From NCBI RefSeq assembly GCF_019059575.1, contig NW_024881501.1, forward strand, positions 2,046,001-2,110,000: a stretch of 64,000 bases of DNA, given 5' to 3'. Origin of the DNA: Amphibalanus amphitrite. Its lineage: Eukaryota; Arthropoda; Thecostraca; Balanomorpha; Balanidae. Of this stretch, positions 1-13,100 are shown piece by piece. Numbering within the stretch: position 1 is the first letter of the stretch; every line of letters begins with the position of its first letter. Position numbers and translations under genes: made by a program. The notes beneath the pieces were generated by a model that made no database searches, had not been told where the DNA came from, and saw nothing but the letters and a program-made list of their open reading frames with translations.

Positions 1-927
1 AGCAGGATGAAAGCTCGTGTTCGTCACTCCCTATCAGAGATTACACGCAAGATAACACATAGCTGAAAGAAAGTACTTGAGCTGTTTAGATGCGCTACAT
101 CATGCTTACAGATGAACCCTGCAAGCAGCCTATGCTATTAGGCTAATGTGCTGCTAATACACTGATTGCATCGGGCATGCGCCGTTCGGTTACATAGTTC
201 CGTTATCATATGGTAATGGCATGGATTAGGTAGTATTATCTCATCCATGGTAATGGCATACATAATATAGAGAGAGCGCTGACCTAGGTCCGACACAGTC
301 GTGGCGGTCCTAATAACCTGATTAATACGACACTAATACACGTCACACGAATGCCTCACATGCAGCACACCGAATAAGGTCGAGAAACGCCCCGCTAAAA
401 CGGGGATGCCGTTCGGGGGCTGTGCGAGTAAGGCCACTGCGCCGTGGCCTCCTGAGAACTGTCGTGGTAGTGTACCGCCCGCGTCCAGCTCAGCGGGGCC
501 GGCGGCCGCCGCCGGTACTGCAGCCTGCCGCGCCGGCCACCAGGGCGGCGCCACCAGTCACCGCGCCGGTCCCAACACACGGGGAGTGTGGGCCCGGCAC
601 ACATCTGCCTGGTCTACAGCAGCAACTATTGCTACAGTCGTCTTCCCGGGCGCATAAAACCCGCCCCACTTCACCCTTCTGACTACAACACCGACTGAGA
701 GGACTGCCATCTGCCGTCCACTGCCTATCCCACCGTCCACCGTCCGTAATTCACCGTCCGTTATTCACCATCTGTCCCACCGTCCGTCCATTCTCCACTG
801 TGCACTCCCGTCTGGTACACACGAGACGCGTCTCGACGAGCCGCCCGCTATCTGTCACAGCGGCCGCCCGGCGTCCCCCACACCAGCTGCACTGCAGCCG
901 CCCGGTGTCTGTTCCACCACCAGTCCG
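1..927. other. 3' flank of the PLA2G15-like gene
   Basis: This is the sequence downstream of the PLA2G15-like stop codon on the minus strand. I see no second gene. The part from 400 to 927 is GC-rich, with short CCGTCC/CACCGTCC repeats around 715-800; the part from 1 to 330 is AT-richer. No AATAAA or close variant is obvious on the minus strand here, so the polyadenylation site is not located. The open frames in 333-1078 have low-complexity Pro/Ala/Arg composition and look like noise. Confidence 0.5.
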
Positions 928-1171
928 TCAGACGAGCTGTCCGCCGTTGAGCGCCGCCAGGTGGTTGACGATCTCGGCGGCCATGGCCGGCTTGGTGATC
1001 ATGCCCATGTGATCGGCGTCCGGATAGAGTCGGCTGGCCAGCGGCTGGCGCTGCCGGCCGCGCCACGACTCGCACCACTGCAGGCTGCGCAGGTTCACCG
1101 TGCCGTCACCGGCGCCCTTCACCACGTGATCGGGCGAGTCCGGGAACTTGGCCATGTCCGTGTACACCACC
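928..1171 (-). CDS. PLA2G15: PLA2G15-like coding exon 7 (catalytic Asp and His, stop)
   Basis: This exon encodes residues 344-424. FPDSPDHVVKGAGDGTVNLRS carries Asp366; YPDADHMGMI carries His398. A short helix and a TGA at 928-930 follow. The acceptor (TGTATCAG|GGTGGTG) sits at the edge of a minisatellite made of copies of that same acceptor. The copies read CTGTACCAG instead of CTGTATCAG. Confidence 0.92.
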
Positions 1172-4100
1172 CTGATACAGACAGACAGACACGGGTACAG
1201 GTCAGCACGGTCTGTCCGTGTACACCACCCTGGTACAGACAGACACGGGTACCGGTCAGCACGGTCTGTCCGTGTACACCACCCTGGTACAGAGAGGTAC
1301 AGGTCAGCACGGTCTGTCCGTGTACACCACCCTGGTACAGAGAGACAGACACGGGCAGTGCTGGAAATGAGGCCGCTTTCTGGTCCCGGCGTTTTATTCT
1401 CCGGGCGGGTTAAAGGTAGTGTGCCAGCTTTCCTGGACCGTATGGAGTTAATGGCCCAGATAAGGAGAACCGGATTTTTAGAACTTATCCATACCTTCAA
1501 AACTCATGGAAACGTCTTAAATTCTTCAAATTTTGAGTAGGTACCCCAGTGCGAAATTCGCCCCGACGGGTTGTCGGTCGTACCCCAACCACATTTCACA
1601 CCACTATGAACAATAAATGCTTACACTGAAATCGCTATTACCGATATGCTCATCCAATCAAGTTTCGATAAACCCGTTCATCATCATCTCCTGCGGTTCC
1701 GAACACGCCTGTTAGGTGGTGCGGTAGACCGCGCCCAAAGCCAGGGCCCCGGTAACGTGAGGTAGCCGAGTCGGGGCAGCGTGCGCTGACCCAAGCCGGG
1801 GCCGCGCGTCCTCCCGGTGTCATGTGATAGCCCGGGGCTGCCCGCGGGGATGCGGTAGACCGCGCCCAAAGCTGCGGCCCCGGCTTGGGTCAGCGCACGC
1901 TGCCCCGACTCGGCTACCTCACGTTACCGGGGCCCTGGCTTTGGGCGCGGCTTCTGCTCATACTTTGTGGTGCGGTGGTGGTGCGTCGGGCCGCGCGCTC
2001 TGACTTCGGCCAAGAAAAATGCGTCAGCTGATCATTGTCATTTCTGCCACTTGCGTGTGGTGAAATGGGGTCATAACTTAAGAGACGGCTTTTTCATATC
2101 AATTATTTTACATAAAATCATACTTCAAACCATAAATAATGTTCGACAGCCAAATAAAAGAAACAATACCAATACAGGCTTTCAGTTTAAGGCTCGACAT
2201 TGTGTTGTCTACGATTAGACAGCTGATAACTCCTTCCCGTACGTCGTAACTCTATGATGACCTTTGCTTATTGTCACATATGCGCCGCATTCGCGATTGT
2301 TGCCGACGCCTGTTTGCAGCTCAGCCCACTACAGTTGTTATACATATCGAAAAACCGATAAACTTTTAGGCGAAAAAGGCACTATTCCAGGCCCATTTTT
2401 GATTTTTTTGCGATATTAGGTAAAAACAGAAGCTTCTTCTCCTAGGAAAAATAAAATGGGAAATCTTTCAAAGGTGGCACACTACCTTTAATCCCGTCCA
2501 GCGTTTAGCCTTTCGGGACCCACTCAGGGTCGTGGTTGTTTTCGCCGCTCGCCCCAGTCGAGATGCAAAGTTAATAGTCACACGAAGCTTACTTAGGGCC
2601 AGCCAAACCAGCCTAGTCTGGGGTTACTGTTAAATGTATGCATATACCTAGGTGAAAGAAGAAGGTTTTGTACAATCGATTAACCCGCGCCCTGGTGGGG
2701 TCTGTTTATAACGCGACCTGGTGGGGGGGGGGGGCTATTTTTTGCCCCCCCTCGTATCTCCGAAACTACTGGACGGATCCGCAAAATTCAAACGGCGTTC
2801 GAAAGGCCTGTCAAATTTGTCGAGGGAAACCAAATTTCATTGACCTCGGGGTCACCGATGACGTCACAGGTCAGGTCAAAGATGAAATGTTTCACCGTTC
2901 ACGGGTCATCTAGGGAATGCGCTATAACACCGAAGAAAACGCATTTTGTCGAGAATCAGCGATAGGGCGTCAGTTGCCTAGTACATATATTGCTATAAGA
3001 GGTCACTGACAATACCAGGTCACAGGTCAGGTCACCAAGGGTCACAGGTCAGGTCACATGAACCTAACTTTAGGTACTAAGGTTGTGCGATGCATGTTTT
3101 ATGGCCAATTTTTCATTTCCAACTCAATGGTGTTGGTTATAAGACTATCAGGTACGGCTTAGGCCACTTTCTGGTGGAGGTCAGGTCAAGGTCAGGTCAA
3201 AAAAGGTCAAATTTCAAAGTTGATATTTTTGCATAAAATGGGTATTGATTCGATGCAGCTCGTCACGGGGAGTCTAATGGTGGTCTTTGTTTTGCGCTAC
3301 GAGGTCTAGAATTGCAAAAAATTGAGTTTGAAAATTTGACGTCATCAATTTTGAACAGTTTTTTCGCTGTAACTTGGCCAAAAAAAGAGGTATCGATCTC
3401 AAATTTGGTATGTAGATAGAAGGCGGTAAGGACTATCACATATATTCCGGTTTTTTCGAAATTCAAAAAACTTTTTGGATTTTTCGGCTATTATAATCAA
3501 AAAATCTATTTTTTGATTTTTGGGGGTCAAAATCCAAAAATTTCAAAAATCCGAGATAGCAGTTTTGTAGCCCTGTTGATTCTACAGCTTTTATGTCTTT
3601 ATCGTTTTTCTGTATTTGCAAAGCTATAGGCCTGACAGCTCTTCCCGCGAAACCCTTTTTTGGGTCGAAAACGGCAGAACATGACGTCACTCTGACGTCA
3701 TTTCCGGCCAACCTATCATAGCCTTTGGATAAATTTTTGGTCACAATGTGTAAAATTGATGTCCGGGAGGGTACTGAAAGTTTGGTGACGATCGGCGCAG
3801 CGGTTCTGGAGATATATCGAAAAGTCTGGAGGGGGGGGCAAAAAATAGCCCCCCCCCCCACCAGGGCGCGGGTTAATTTCGAAGTCGTACATTCAGAGGC
3901 CCCAAATATACTTCGTGTAACTATCAACTTTGCATCTCGAATGGGCCGAGCGGCGAAAACAACCGCAGTTCTGAGAGGGTCCCGAAAGGCTAAGCGCTAG
4001 ACGGGGCTAGCCCACCCGGAGAATAAAACGCCGGGACCAGAAAGCGGCCTCATTTCCAGCACTGGACACGGGTACAGGTCAGCACGGTCTGTGACTCTAT

Positions 4101-7100
4101 GTACACCACCCTGGTACAGAGAGACACGGGTACAGATCAGCACGGTCTGTCCGTGTACACCACCCTGGTACAGACAGACACGGGTACAAGTACAGGTCAG
4201 GGGGAACACACGCTGCAGTCGCGTTACTAAATGGTTACTAAAAATACTCATTACATACAACCACCATGACTGCACAGACACTACAAGTGACAACAGACCA
4301 GTCTCCCTTCCGTCCCCGTTACAAACACCAACCTCCGGTGTTACCTGTCCCCTCACACACAGACATTGTGTAGCCCACCTCTCGGTGGTGGCCGAGCCGT
4401 TTCCGTAGACGCAGTACATGCTGACGCCGGGCGGCTGGGTGATGTCCAGCAGGCCGGCCGTGTCCTTCCGCATCTCCCAGCCCACCGTATAGTTAATGTC
4501 ACTGAGGGAGAGGGGAGGGTCAGAGACAGGCGCGACACAGGGGGAGGGGAGGGGAGGGTCAGAGACAGGCGCGACACAGCCCACAGGGGCCCACCGTATA
4601 GTTAATGTCACTGAGGGAGAGCGGCGGGTCAGAGACAGGCGCGACACAGGGGGAGGGGAGGGTCAGAGACAGGCGCGACGCAGAGGGAGAGGGGAGGGTC
4701 AGAGACAGGCGCGACACAGAGGGAGGGGAGGGTCAGAGACAGGCGCGACACAGAGGGGGAGGGGAGGGTCAGAGACAGGCGCGACACAGAGGGAGGGGAG
4801 GGTCAGAGACAGGCGCGACACAGAGGGAGGGGAGGGTCAGAGACAGGCGCGACGCAGAGGGAGGGGAGGGTCAGAGACAGGCGCGACACAGAGGGAGGGG
4901 AGGGTCAGAGACAGGCGCGACGCAGAGGGAGAGGGGAGGGTCAGAGACAGGCGCGACACAGAGGGGGAGGGGAGGGTCAGAGACAGGCGCGACACAGAGG
5001 GAGGGGAGGGTCAGAGACAGGCGCGACACAGAGGGAGGGGAGGGTCAGAGACAGGCGCGACGCAGAGGGAGGGGAGGGTCAGAGACAGGCGCGACACAGA
5101 GGGAGGGGAGGGTCAGAGACAGGCGCGACGCAGAGGGAGAGGGGAGGGTCAGAGACAGGCGCGACGCAGAGGGAGAGGGGAGGGTCAGAGACAGGCGCGA
5201 CACAGGGGGAGACGGGGGAGGGTCAGAGACAGGCGCGACACAGGGGGGGGGGGAGACGGGGGGAGGTCGTCTGGTACAGCGGGACACCACGAGGAGAGGG
5301 GAGAGGACGTCGTCTGGTACGGCGGCACACCGGGAGGGTCAGTGATCACCCCGACAATGACATGGATGTTCAGTGGCCCGTGCACACATCAATGCAACGG
5401 GCAGAATCAGCGGTCCAGTTCATCAATCAGTTGGCGTCGCGCCCAGCCCTGGCTCTGACGGCCGGTCACGAGCGGATGATGGATGGCACCGGCCGCCGTC
5501 CCGCCCCGCCTCCACCGGCGAGACAGCAGACAGTTCAACACGGCTGACGGCCGACCCGCCCCACCTCCACCGGCGAGACAGCAGACAGTTAAGCACGGCC
5601 CGGCCGCCATCCCCGTCCATATACAGGCGAGCGGCAGTCAGACAGCGGGCCGAGTCATAACCCGGCCGGCCGGCCGGCCCGGTCACTCACGTGAAGAACT
5701 GCTGCACGTTCTGCAGCGTGTAGTTGGTCTCTGGCGTGCTGAGGAACACGTAGTCCTTGGGCCACGCCTGCGGGCTCGGCGACAGGAACGCCAGGCTGGG
5801 ACTGGTGCGCTGCTCCTGGCGCAGCCGAGAGCCCGACAGCTCCCACACGTTCAGGTTATACCCTGGGGGCACGGAGAGGGGTCACTGCTACCCTGGGGGA
5901 GGACCGGTCACACCTACCCTGGGGGCATGGGCAGCGGCCGCAGGGGTTCCGAGTTCGCCTTATACATCCCTGTTTGTTTCCGCACCATCGCCCGCTTTCA
6001 CCCCACCGAGCGGCATACTTCGCACGCCGATCATACCCGTCACACGGCGGGACTGTCCAGTCCAAACAGGGCTATCGCTATCTCCGAGCGCATCTCTATC
6101 TTCCGAGTCGTTGATTTTGGCGAGATTCCCTGCGCGCCCCAGCGCCGGTGGCGTGAGCGAGCCGACACCAACAGAACCAAACAAAACGGCCGGGATCGAT
6201 CGACCTCCAGATAGTGTCAGCCTCTCCATATATCTGATTGAACTGGAACGGCCAGGAATCCCGTCCCGTCGAGCGCAAAGCTCCTTCCCATTCATCGAAA
6301 ACGAAGGCCGACTGAACGCTAGCAAACAAGACGAACTGGTATTTCGAGTTTGTTTGATCACGGTCAAGCAATAGAAAGAGAAACACTACCTGTTCCTTGA
6401 GACAAATGGTGGGTGGATTTATTTGCCCGCAACACCAGTGAGGAACAGATGCGGCGAATGGCATACCGCTCCCAGCGCCGGGCCGAGCAGCGCTGACCAA
6501 AACTGAGCGGTCATTTTGAGCACCTGCCCCGAGTGTAGGAAGAAGGGATCGGATTTCTACTTGGTCTTACATCAGATGTCTGACAACTGCCTTTCAAATG
6601 ATATGTTACCTCGCTATGCTCAACGTTGACAAATATCCGTAATCACGTTTTACTTTATTTCAGTTCCAACTGATCACCAGCAATTTCCGTTTTCATCTGG
6701 GTGAAGCCGAATCAGTAGTTTTATTGCATAAAACTATAAACTAGTTATCATGTTCATCGCCAGAAGCTTTGGGTAACAAGACACCTTGCTTGTTCTCTAA
6801 AGCGGGAGGGTGAATGGTGGCCAGGGCAGTTCAGACACGGTCCGACAGAGCGCTCAGAGACGCCGTCGCGGCGCTCGACAGGGGCCGCCGGCGCAGACAG
6901 GGGCCGTCCGGTAACCCCGGGATCCCTCCCCTCACTGTGACGGGAGGGAGCGGCCGGTGATCCCGCCGCCGTCAGACACCTCTGATAATCCCGCCGCGGT
7001 CACAGCATCTGATAATCCCGCAGCGGTGACCCGCAGAGGTGACACACCAGAGGTGCCTCCGAGGCCCCGGTCAGCCAGAGGTCGCCGGCCTCCCGGCTAT

Positions 7101-10100
7101 ATTTGTCGCCCACCTCGGACCGGACAGGTGCAAAATACTTTCATAGCAAAGTCAAATGTGAGCCGGATAGCGGGCCACTATCGGTCGTCCGTCCCGGGGC
7201 GCCCGCCGCCCGGCGGACGCGGCCCACTACATACTTACACGTCGGACGGACGGCAAACAAACAACGGAGGCCGCAGCCTGATAGAGCGCCGTTCCAACGG
7301 GGCCGCATCGCATTACATCGAGAGCCTCCCGGCAGGCGTCCGGCCGAATTACAGGGCAGCAGCGGGTCCGTCACCCCGACCCGACCCGACCCACATCTCA
7401 GCGGCGCGCCAGTCATCGCCGGTCCCACCCCTTCACCCAGCGGGGCCGTCACCCCGACCCACAGGGCCCGCCACCCCGACCCACAGGGCCCGCCACCCCG
7501 ACCCACAGGGCCCGCCACCCCGACCCACAGGGCCCGTCACCCCGACCCACAGGGCCCGCCACCCCGACCCCATCCCTCCCCGGTCCGCGGCCGTCCCCCA
7601 TCCCCAGGCTTCTGCTGCGCAGCCGGCGGCGGACCCCTTCCACCAGGGGCGCGCCTCCGTCCCTGTACCGTACCCGATCCCGTCCGACCACCGCCGGCCG
7701 TACTGCATCCCACCGCCGCCCGTACCGCACCGCGCGCTCCCACCGAGCGGCGTACCGTCCCGCTCCCACCGGGCGGCGTACCCCCTTCCGTCGCTCACCT
7801 GCGGCGTACACCTCGTAGGAGAGCGCCGTGCCGGCGAACGGTCCGGCCAGCGACACCCACTGTTCGATGAACTTGTCCTTCCAGGCCTGCGGCCGCGAGT
7901 GCAGCCAGTGCAGCGTCAGCGGGCAGCCGTAACTGTGTGTCACCAGCACCACGCGCCGGTTGGCGTTCCGGTAGTACACCTGCTCCGTCAGCCGCGTCAG
8001 GTTGGCCAGGAACACGCCCAGCTCGTCTGCCGGTGGCGGCGGGGGCGGGGGGCGTCAGGGGAGGGTCCGGGGAGGGTCCGGGGGGTACCGAGTGGTGGGG
8101 TAGGACCGGGGAGCCGGGTCGTAGGGGACAGGGTCAGAGGTGAGGGACGAGTCCCTCCGCCAGGGCGGGAGGTCTCGTTTGAGGTAATGGCATACTACAG
8201 CCGTGTACGCCCAGTGAATGCAGTGATATGCGCATCTCAGAAACAGTGCGTGTGACAATGGGCAGTATGAGCCGCTTGGTACAGTGCGACCGCACACCAA
8301 ACTATTTCGTAAAGACTCGTCATAGGTTTAACCACTTTGTCCGGTTGTTAACGAAGAAAGATTACAGATGTTGTTCGAACGCGCTGAGGCCTGAGACAAA
8401 GTGCCAAGTCGTCACGATTTCGGAGTGCTACTCAGGTACGGTAAGCACGAGATCTGGAGAAAGTGAGCGTTCCATCCCTGTCAAATCTGAAGACGGGACT
8501 CGGTCCACCGGAAATGAATCACCCGAAAAGGACCGGTTCTTAGCGGAATGTAGTTAAACCATTACCCAGTACCCCATTCTTGATGACTTCTCGAGGTCCA
8601 GGGCATACAAGGGTAACCTAAACTGAATGAATCCAGCGGTCGCCCTCGTGCATACATTGCACGACAAGTCGCAGCGACAGAGTCGTGCCGTCGTCTGCCA
8701 GCTAGGCATCAGACAACGAGTCGACAACATGTCACGGCAGTCAGCTCCACCCCGGTGGCCGCCCCGCGTCATGTCTCGCCGCGCCGCGCCGCATCTGCAT
8801 AGCAGGCCGGTGGTGCATCGTGTGCCGTCACATGGCCCGAGTCGGTCCATCCGTCACCGGCCCGTTTGAACCCTGACGCAGGTACAGAGCCGTCTCGTAA
8901 CTCAATTGACAGGGTGTTTGGACTCCCGACGGTGAGAGCCCCGGTTCGGGTTGCTCCGGCACTCCATGAATGAGGCTCGTGACGGGGATGGTCTGCAGTT
9001 GGTGGGAGCAGCCGCAGCCAGTTGAGTGGGACAGGCCGTGTCCGGCTTTGAAAGGCACGTTAAACTTTGACATCTAAAAACTCCCATTAGCCGGCATTGC
9101 GCGATCTGACGATAGGGGTCGGGGTCTACGCAACAGTCTCTGCTTAGCGCGGGCTCCGGCTCTGTCAATCCGTCCACTCAAGGGTCCAAGCTGACTTCAC
9201 TTTATTAAAAGAGCCGGCCGGTGCATTGTAGTGTTGAACCGTCAAATGTCAATTATCAGCCAGTTCTGGGACCCAGGTCAGCCAATGTCTGTCTGGGACA
9301 CAGGTCAGCCAGTGTGTGGCACACAGCCGTGTCGGCGGGGACATGTGTACTGGTGCGACGCAGAGCAAACCAGCCGCCCCGCCCCCCGGAGGGCGCACAG
9401 CCGGTGACGTCAGAGCTGTGACGTCACCGGGAGGGCGGGGACCGCCAGTGCGCAGATACACACGGCGTGTCGGGAGAACAACAACAAAGGACCCTATTTC
9501 CCGGTCCCACGTTATGCAATGTCCTCCGTCCGTACAGACGACAGCTTTGTTTATTGGGGATTAAGGGCGCTTCGACTGCAAAAGTCGTTTTGATTTTTGC
9601 TTACGGACGACAGCATGATATGAAACGTTTTTAATTTCAACGTAGTTTGGATGCATCAATCAATGGTTTGAAACGTCAGATACAGCTTTTGGGCTCTGTC
9701 TAAGAATAAAGAAAGAATGTAACTGCTTTGAAAATGATGGGACAAAAGCCTTTTTAACACCGATCTTTAACACCGATCAATTCTCTTTAACACCGAAACT
9801 GGTTTAGATTCTAACCGGTTTACATGATTAAGTTCAAAGCGCAGCGACAGTAGACACCAATTACCAACCACATCATAAACTGAGGAAACGAAGGGGGTTT
9901 CATAGCATATTCATAATAATGCCTGGATCTTGAAGAAGTACTTTGGACTTTGGCGTTTCACAAAAGACGCGCCCTACTGTCCTGTGTCAACAGATAAGTC
10001 TCACCACACGCTTATTTATATACCGGGCCAAGATATAGCGCATGCAGTAGGCTACGGCTCACAAATAAATGTATCACAGTTTTATAAACAGCCTATTTTG

Positions 10101-13100
10101 CAACGATTAAAAAAAAACATGGGTAGCCAGGTTGTCTCCGTCCCTATCTATAAATTGGCTAAGACATGCTAGGATAATACGTAGTCGAAAGCTACATACA
10201 GCAGCTAGCACAAATGAAACTCTGGCCATTACTGGCCAGGGTGCTGGTTTACCTCGCACCTACAGTGCTTGCAAACCTACTACATAAGCCACCGTACGTG
10301 ACCCATGTTGAGGCGCGGTAGGCTGGTATCCATTATCGGGTTTCGCTCGGCGTAACGGTCAGCAGTGGCAGGGAAGTGGCACATGAAATTAACCCAGTAC
10401 CAGGCGGCGTAGAGGGACCCCAGGGGGCGGCCCACGGGTCCGGGACCTCGTCCACGGGGACAGACAGTGGCCCGTGGCACTGGGGTACCGGACCGGGTGT
10501 CGGCAGTGACACTGGCGTACCAGACCGGGTGTCGGCACCAGCAGTGACACTGGGGTACCAGACCGGGTGTCGGCACCAGCAGTGACACTGGGGTACCAGA
10601 CCGGGTGTCGGCAGTGACACTGGCGTACCAGACCGGGTGTCGGCACCAGCAGTGACACTGGGGTACCGGACCGGGTGTCGGCACCAGCAGTGACACCGGG
10701 GTACCAGACCGGGTGTCGGCAGTGACACTGGGGTACCAGACCGGGTGTCGGCACCAGCAGTGACACTGGGGTACCAGACCGGGTGTCGGCACCAGCAGTG
10801 ACACTGGGGTACCAGACCGGGTGTCGACAGTGACACTGGGGTACCAGACCGGGTGTCGGCACCAGCAGTGACACTGGGGTACCAGACCGGGTGTCGACAG
10901 TGACACTGGGGTACCAGACCGGGTGTCGGCAGTGACACTGGGGTACCAGACCGGGTGTCGGCACCAGCAGTGACACTGGGGTACCAGACCGGGTGTCGGC
11001 AGTGACACTGGGGTACCAGACCGGGTGTCGGCACCAGCAGTGACACTGGGGTACCAGACCGGGTGTCGACAGTGACACTGGGGTACCAGACCGGGTGTCG
11101 GCAGTGACACTGGGGTACCAGACCGGGTGTCGGCACCAGCAGTGACACTGGGGTACCAGACCGGGTGTCGGCAGTGACACTGGGGTACCAGACCGGGTGT
11201 CGGCACCAGCAGTGACACTGGGGTACCGGACCGGGTGTCGGCACCAGCAGTGACACTGGGGTACCAGACCGGGTGTCGGCACCAGCAGTGACACCGGGGT
11301 ACCAGACCGGGTGTCGGCAGTGAAGGGTTCCGCCGGAGGACGGACGGCGCCGATACCGCCCGGGTGGCGGGCTCCATGAGTAGTGTGCTGGGGAGCTCGG
11401 GGCCGGGGGCGCGGCGGCCCGGCCCGCCGACACTGTACCCCGGAGACGGGCCGCCGTCCGTCCGTCCGTTCGCCGGTCAGATAGGGCGCCTGTGACCGGC
11501 GGGGGGGGGGGGGGTGAACGGAGGACATGTAAACACGGCGTCAACACCGTGCCGGCACACAGCGGACCCCACACCCGCGGCCGGCCGGCGCCGCGTTATG
11601 TAACACTCGGCCAGTGTGGGCCGGCGGCGCCCCGGGATCCCTCCACACAGCCGCGTCACCCAGGCTATTCCGCTGAATCGCTTTATGATGATAGCAGAAC
11701 GTTATATAATGTGGCTGCTGCAGTGCGAGTGCACTGGATTAACTGTAGCCTGGCCGCCCGGCGGCGACCACTGCGGCAGGAGCCCCCGCTGAGGCTCCAT
11801 CCGAGTTCCGCGGCGGGACCGGGTCTCTGCGGCCGGGCGCCGGTGGGAGCCGGGGAGTCGGCGCTGGCTGACCGCAGCGCTGCCGACGGGCTGAGATCGG
11901 CCAATGAGCTCTGATTGCCTTCACAACCGGGCTACGTACAGGCCTCCACTCCTTTCCATCCCCACCGCCTAGCGTCATTGAAGCCCTCCCCCCCCCCCCC
12001 CCCGGCACTCACTGGGCGCCTTTCGGAAGTGGTACGGCGCCCCCTCCCCCCCCCCCTCCCCCGGCACTCACTGGGCGCCTTTCGGAAGTCTTACGGCGCC
12101 CCCCCCCCCCCCTCCCCCCGGGCACTCACTGGGCGCCTTGCGGAAGTCGTACGGCGCGCCGACCACAACCCCCCCCCCGGGCACTCACTGGGCGCCTTTC
12201 GGAAGTCGTACGGTGCCCCCCCCCCCCCCCTGGCACTCACTGGGCGCCTTTCGGAAGTCTCACGGCGCCCCCTCCCCTCCCCCCGGCACTCACTGGGCGC
12301 CTTGCGGAAGTCGTACGGCGCGCCGACCACGTCCACATTGCGGGTGTAGTTGAGCTGGGTCACCATGTTCTCCACGATGTGGTAAAAGTACTGCGTGTAC
12401 GAGAAGAAGATGCTGTTCCAGTCGCTGAGGTTCTCGATGGTGTCGGTGGTGCCGAATCCGGGCACCACCGTCTCCACGCCAGGCGTGTTGTACGTCTTGC
12501 GGTCGGTGATGTTGTAGGTCAGCTTCATGTTGTCCACCTATGGGGCGGATAGGCGGGAACGGGGTCAGCCTCAGCACCTGAGTGGTACCATCTCAACTCA
12601 ACTCCACAACATGACATACATAACAAACACGTAGCAAAAAAGTGCACATGCAGTATAACACATGCAGTTACACAATGAGGAATGTGTTTGAGTAACTATG
12701 TGTTTATAGCTTTTGGTTTATACTTATGTTAATTGTTTTTGGTTAGAAGCTAACACTGAGCAAAATGGCCAGCACTGAGCATTATTTGCACATCATGAGC
12801 ATGTCAAATGACACAATGAGCCTGCTGGACAAATGCTACACATGGCTAGGCTAAACTGCATTCAACATTTCTGGTGATTAGCTGAGGTACAGGATGCCTT
12901 TTATCAGGCAGGCTGTGAACAGGTATTGATGAGTTCACCAGTACTTATCGAAGGTCAGATAACTCACAAAGCAGTCCATGAACTTGCTGAACAGGACATC
13001 CAGGTTGAGCCAGAGCAGGTAGAAGGATGTGTGCTGGTAGCACCAGTAGTGAGGTCCGGATGTTTTGTTCAGCTTGGCCATCATCTTTGAGCCCCCATCA

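Larger units (their letters stand above)
1356..4064. mobile_element. hAT-type foldback MITE with 8-bp target duplication, carrying two nested insertions
   Basis: The ends are CAGTGCTGGAAATGAGG...CCTCATTTCCAGCACTG. They are flanked by perfect 8-bp copies of GACACGGG (1348-1355 and 4065-4072), and the host minisatellite unit resumes exactly after the second copy. CAG/CTG ends with 8-bp duplications are diagnostic of the hAT superfamily. With the two TTAA-flanked insertions removed (1414-2487 and 2684-3872), about 440 bp remain. These are two inverted arms of roughly 190-250 bp (1356-1413 plus 2492-2640, against 3885-4064). It has no coding capacity. Confidence 0.85.

Noticed and set aside
4504-5262. 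CRISPR array, from regular repeats
   Set aside because: Spacers are not unique, the unit is continuous, and the context is an intron of a eukaryotic gene.
4496-5458. 320-codon and 246-codon open frames rich in Arg/Glu/Asp/Gly
   Set aside because: They are translations of the intron-5 minisatellite, antisense to the PLA2G15-like gene; the 36-bp-type unit keeps frames open.
6957-8255. 432-codon Pro/Arg-rich open frame on the plus strand
   Set aside because: It runs antisense across exon 4 and a GC-rich repeat. The minus-strand exon has clear homology and splice sites, so this frame is a shadow.
10280-11574. 365-413 codon open frames on the minus strand
   Set aside because: They are translations of the 38/32-bp minisatellite within intron 3; no start or splice context and no domain.
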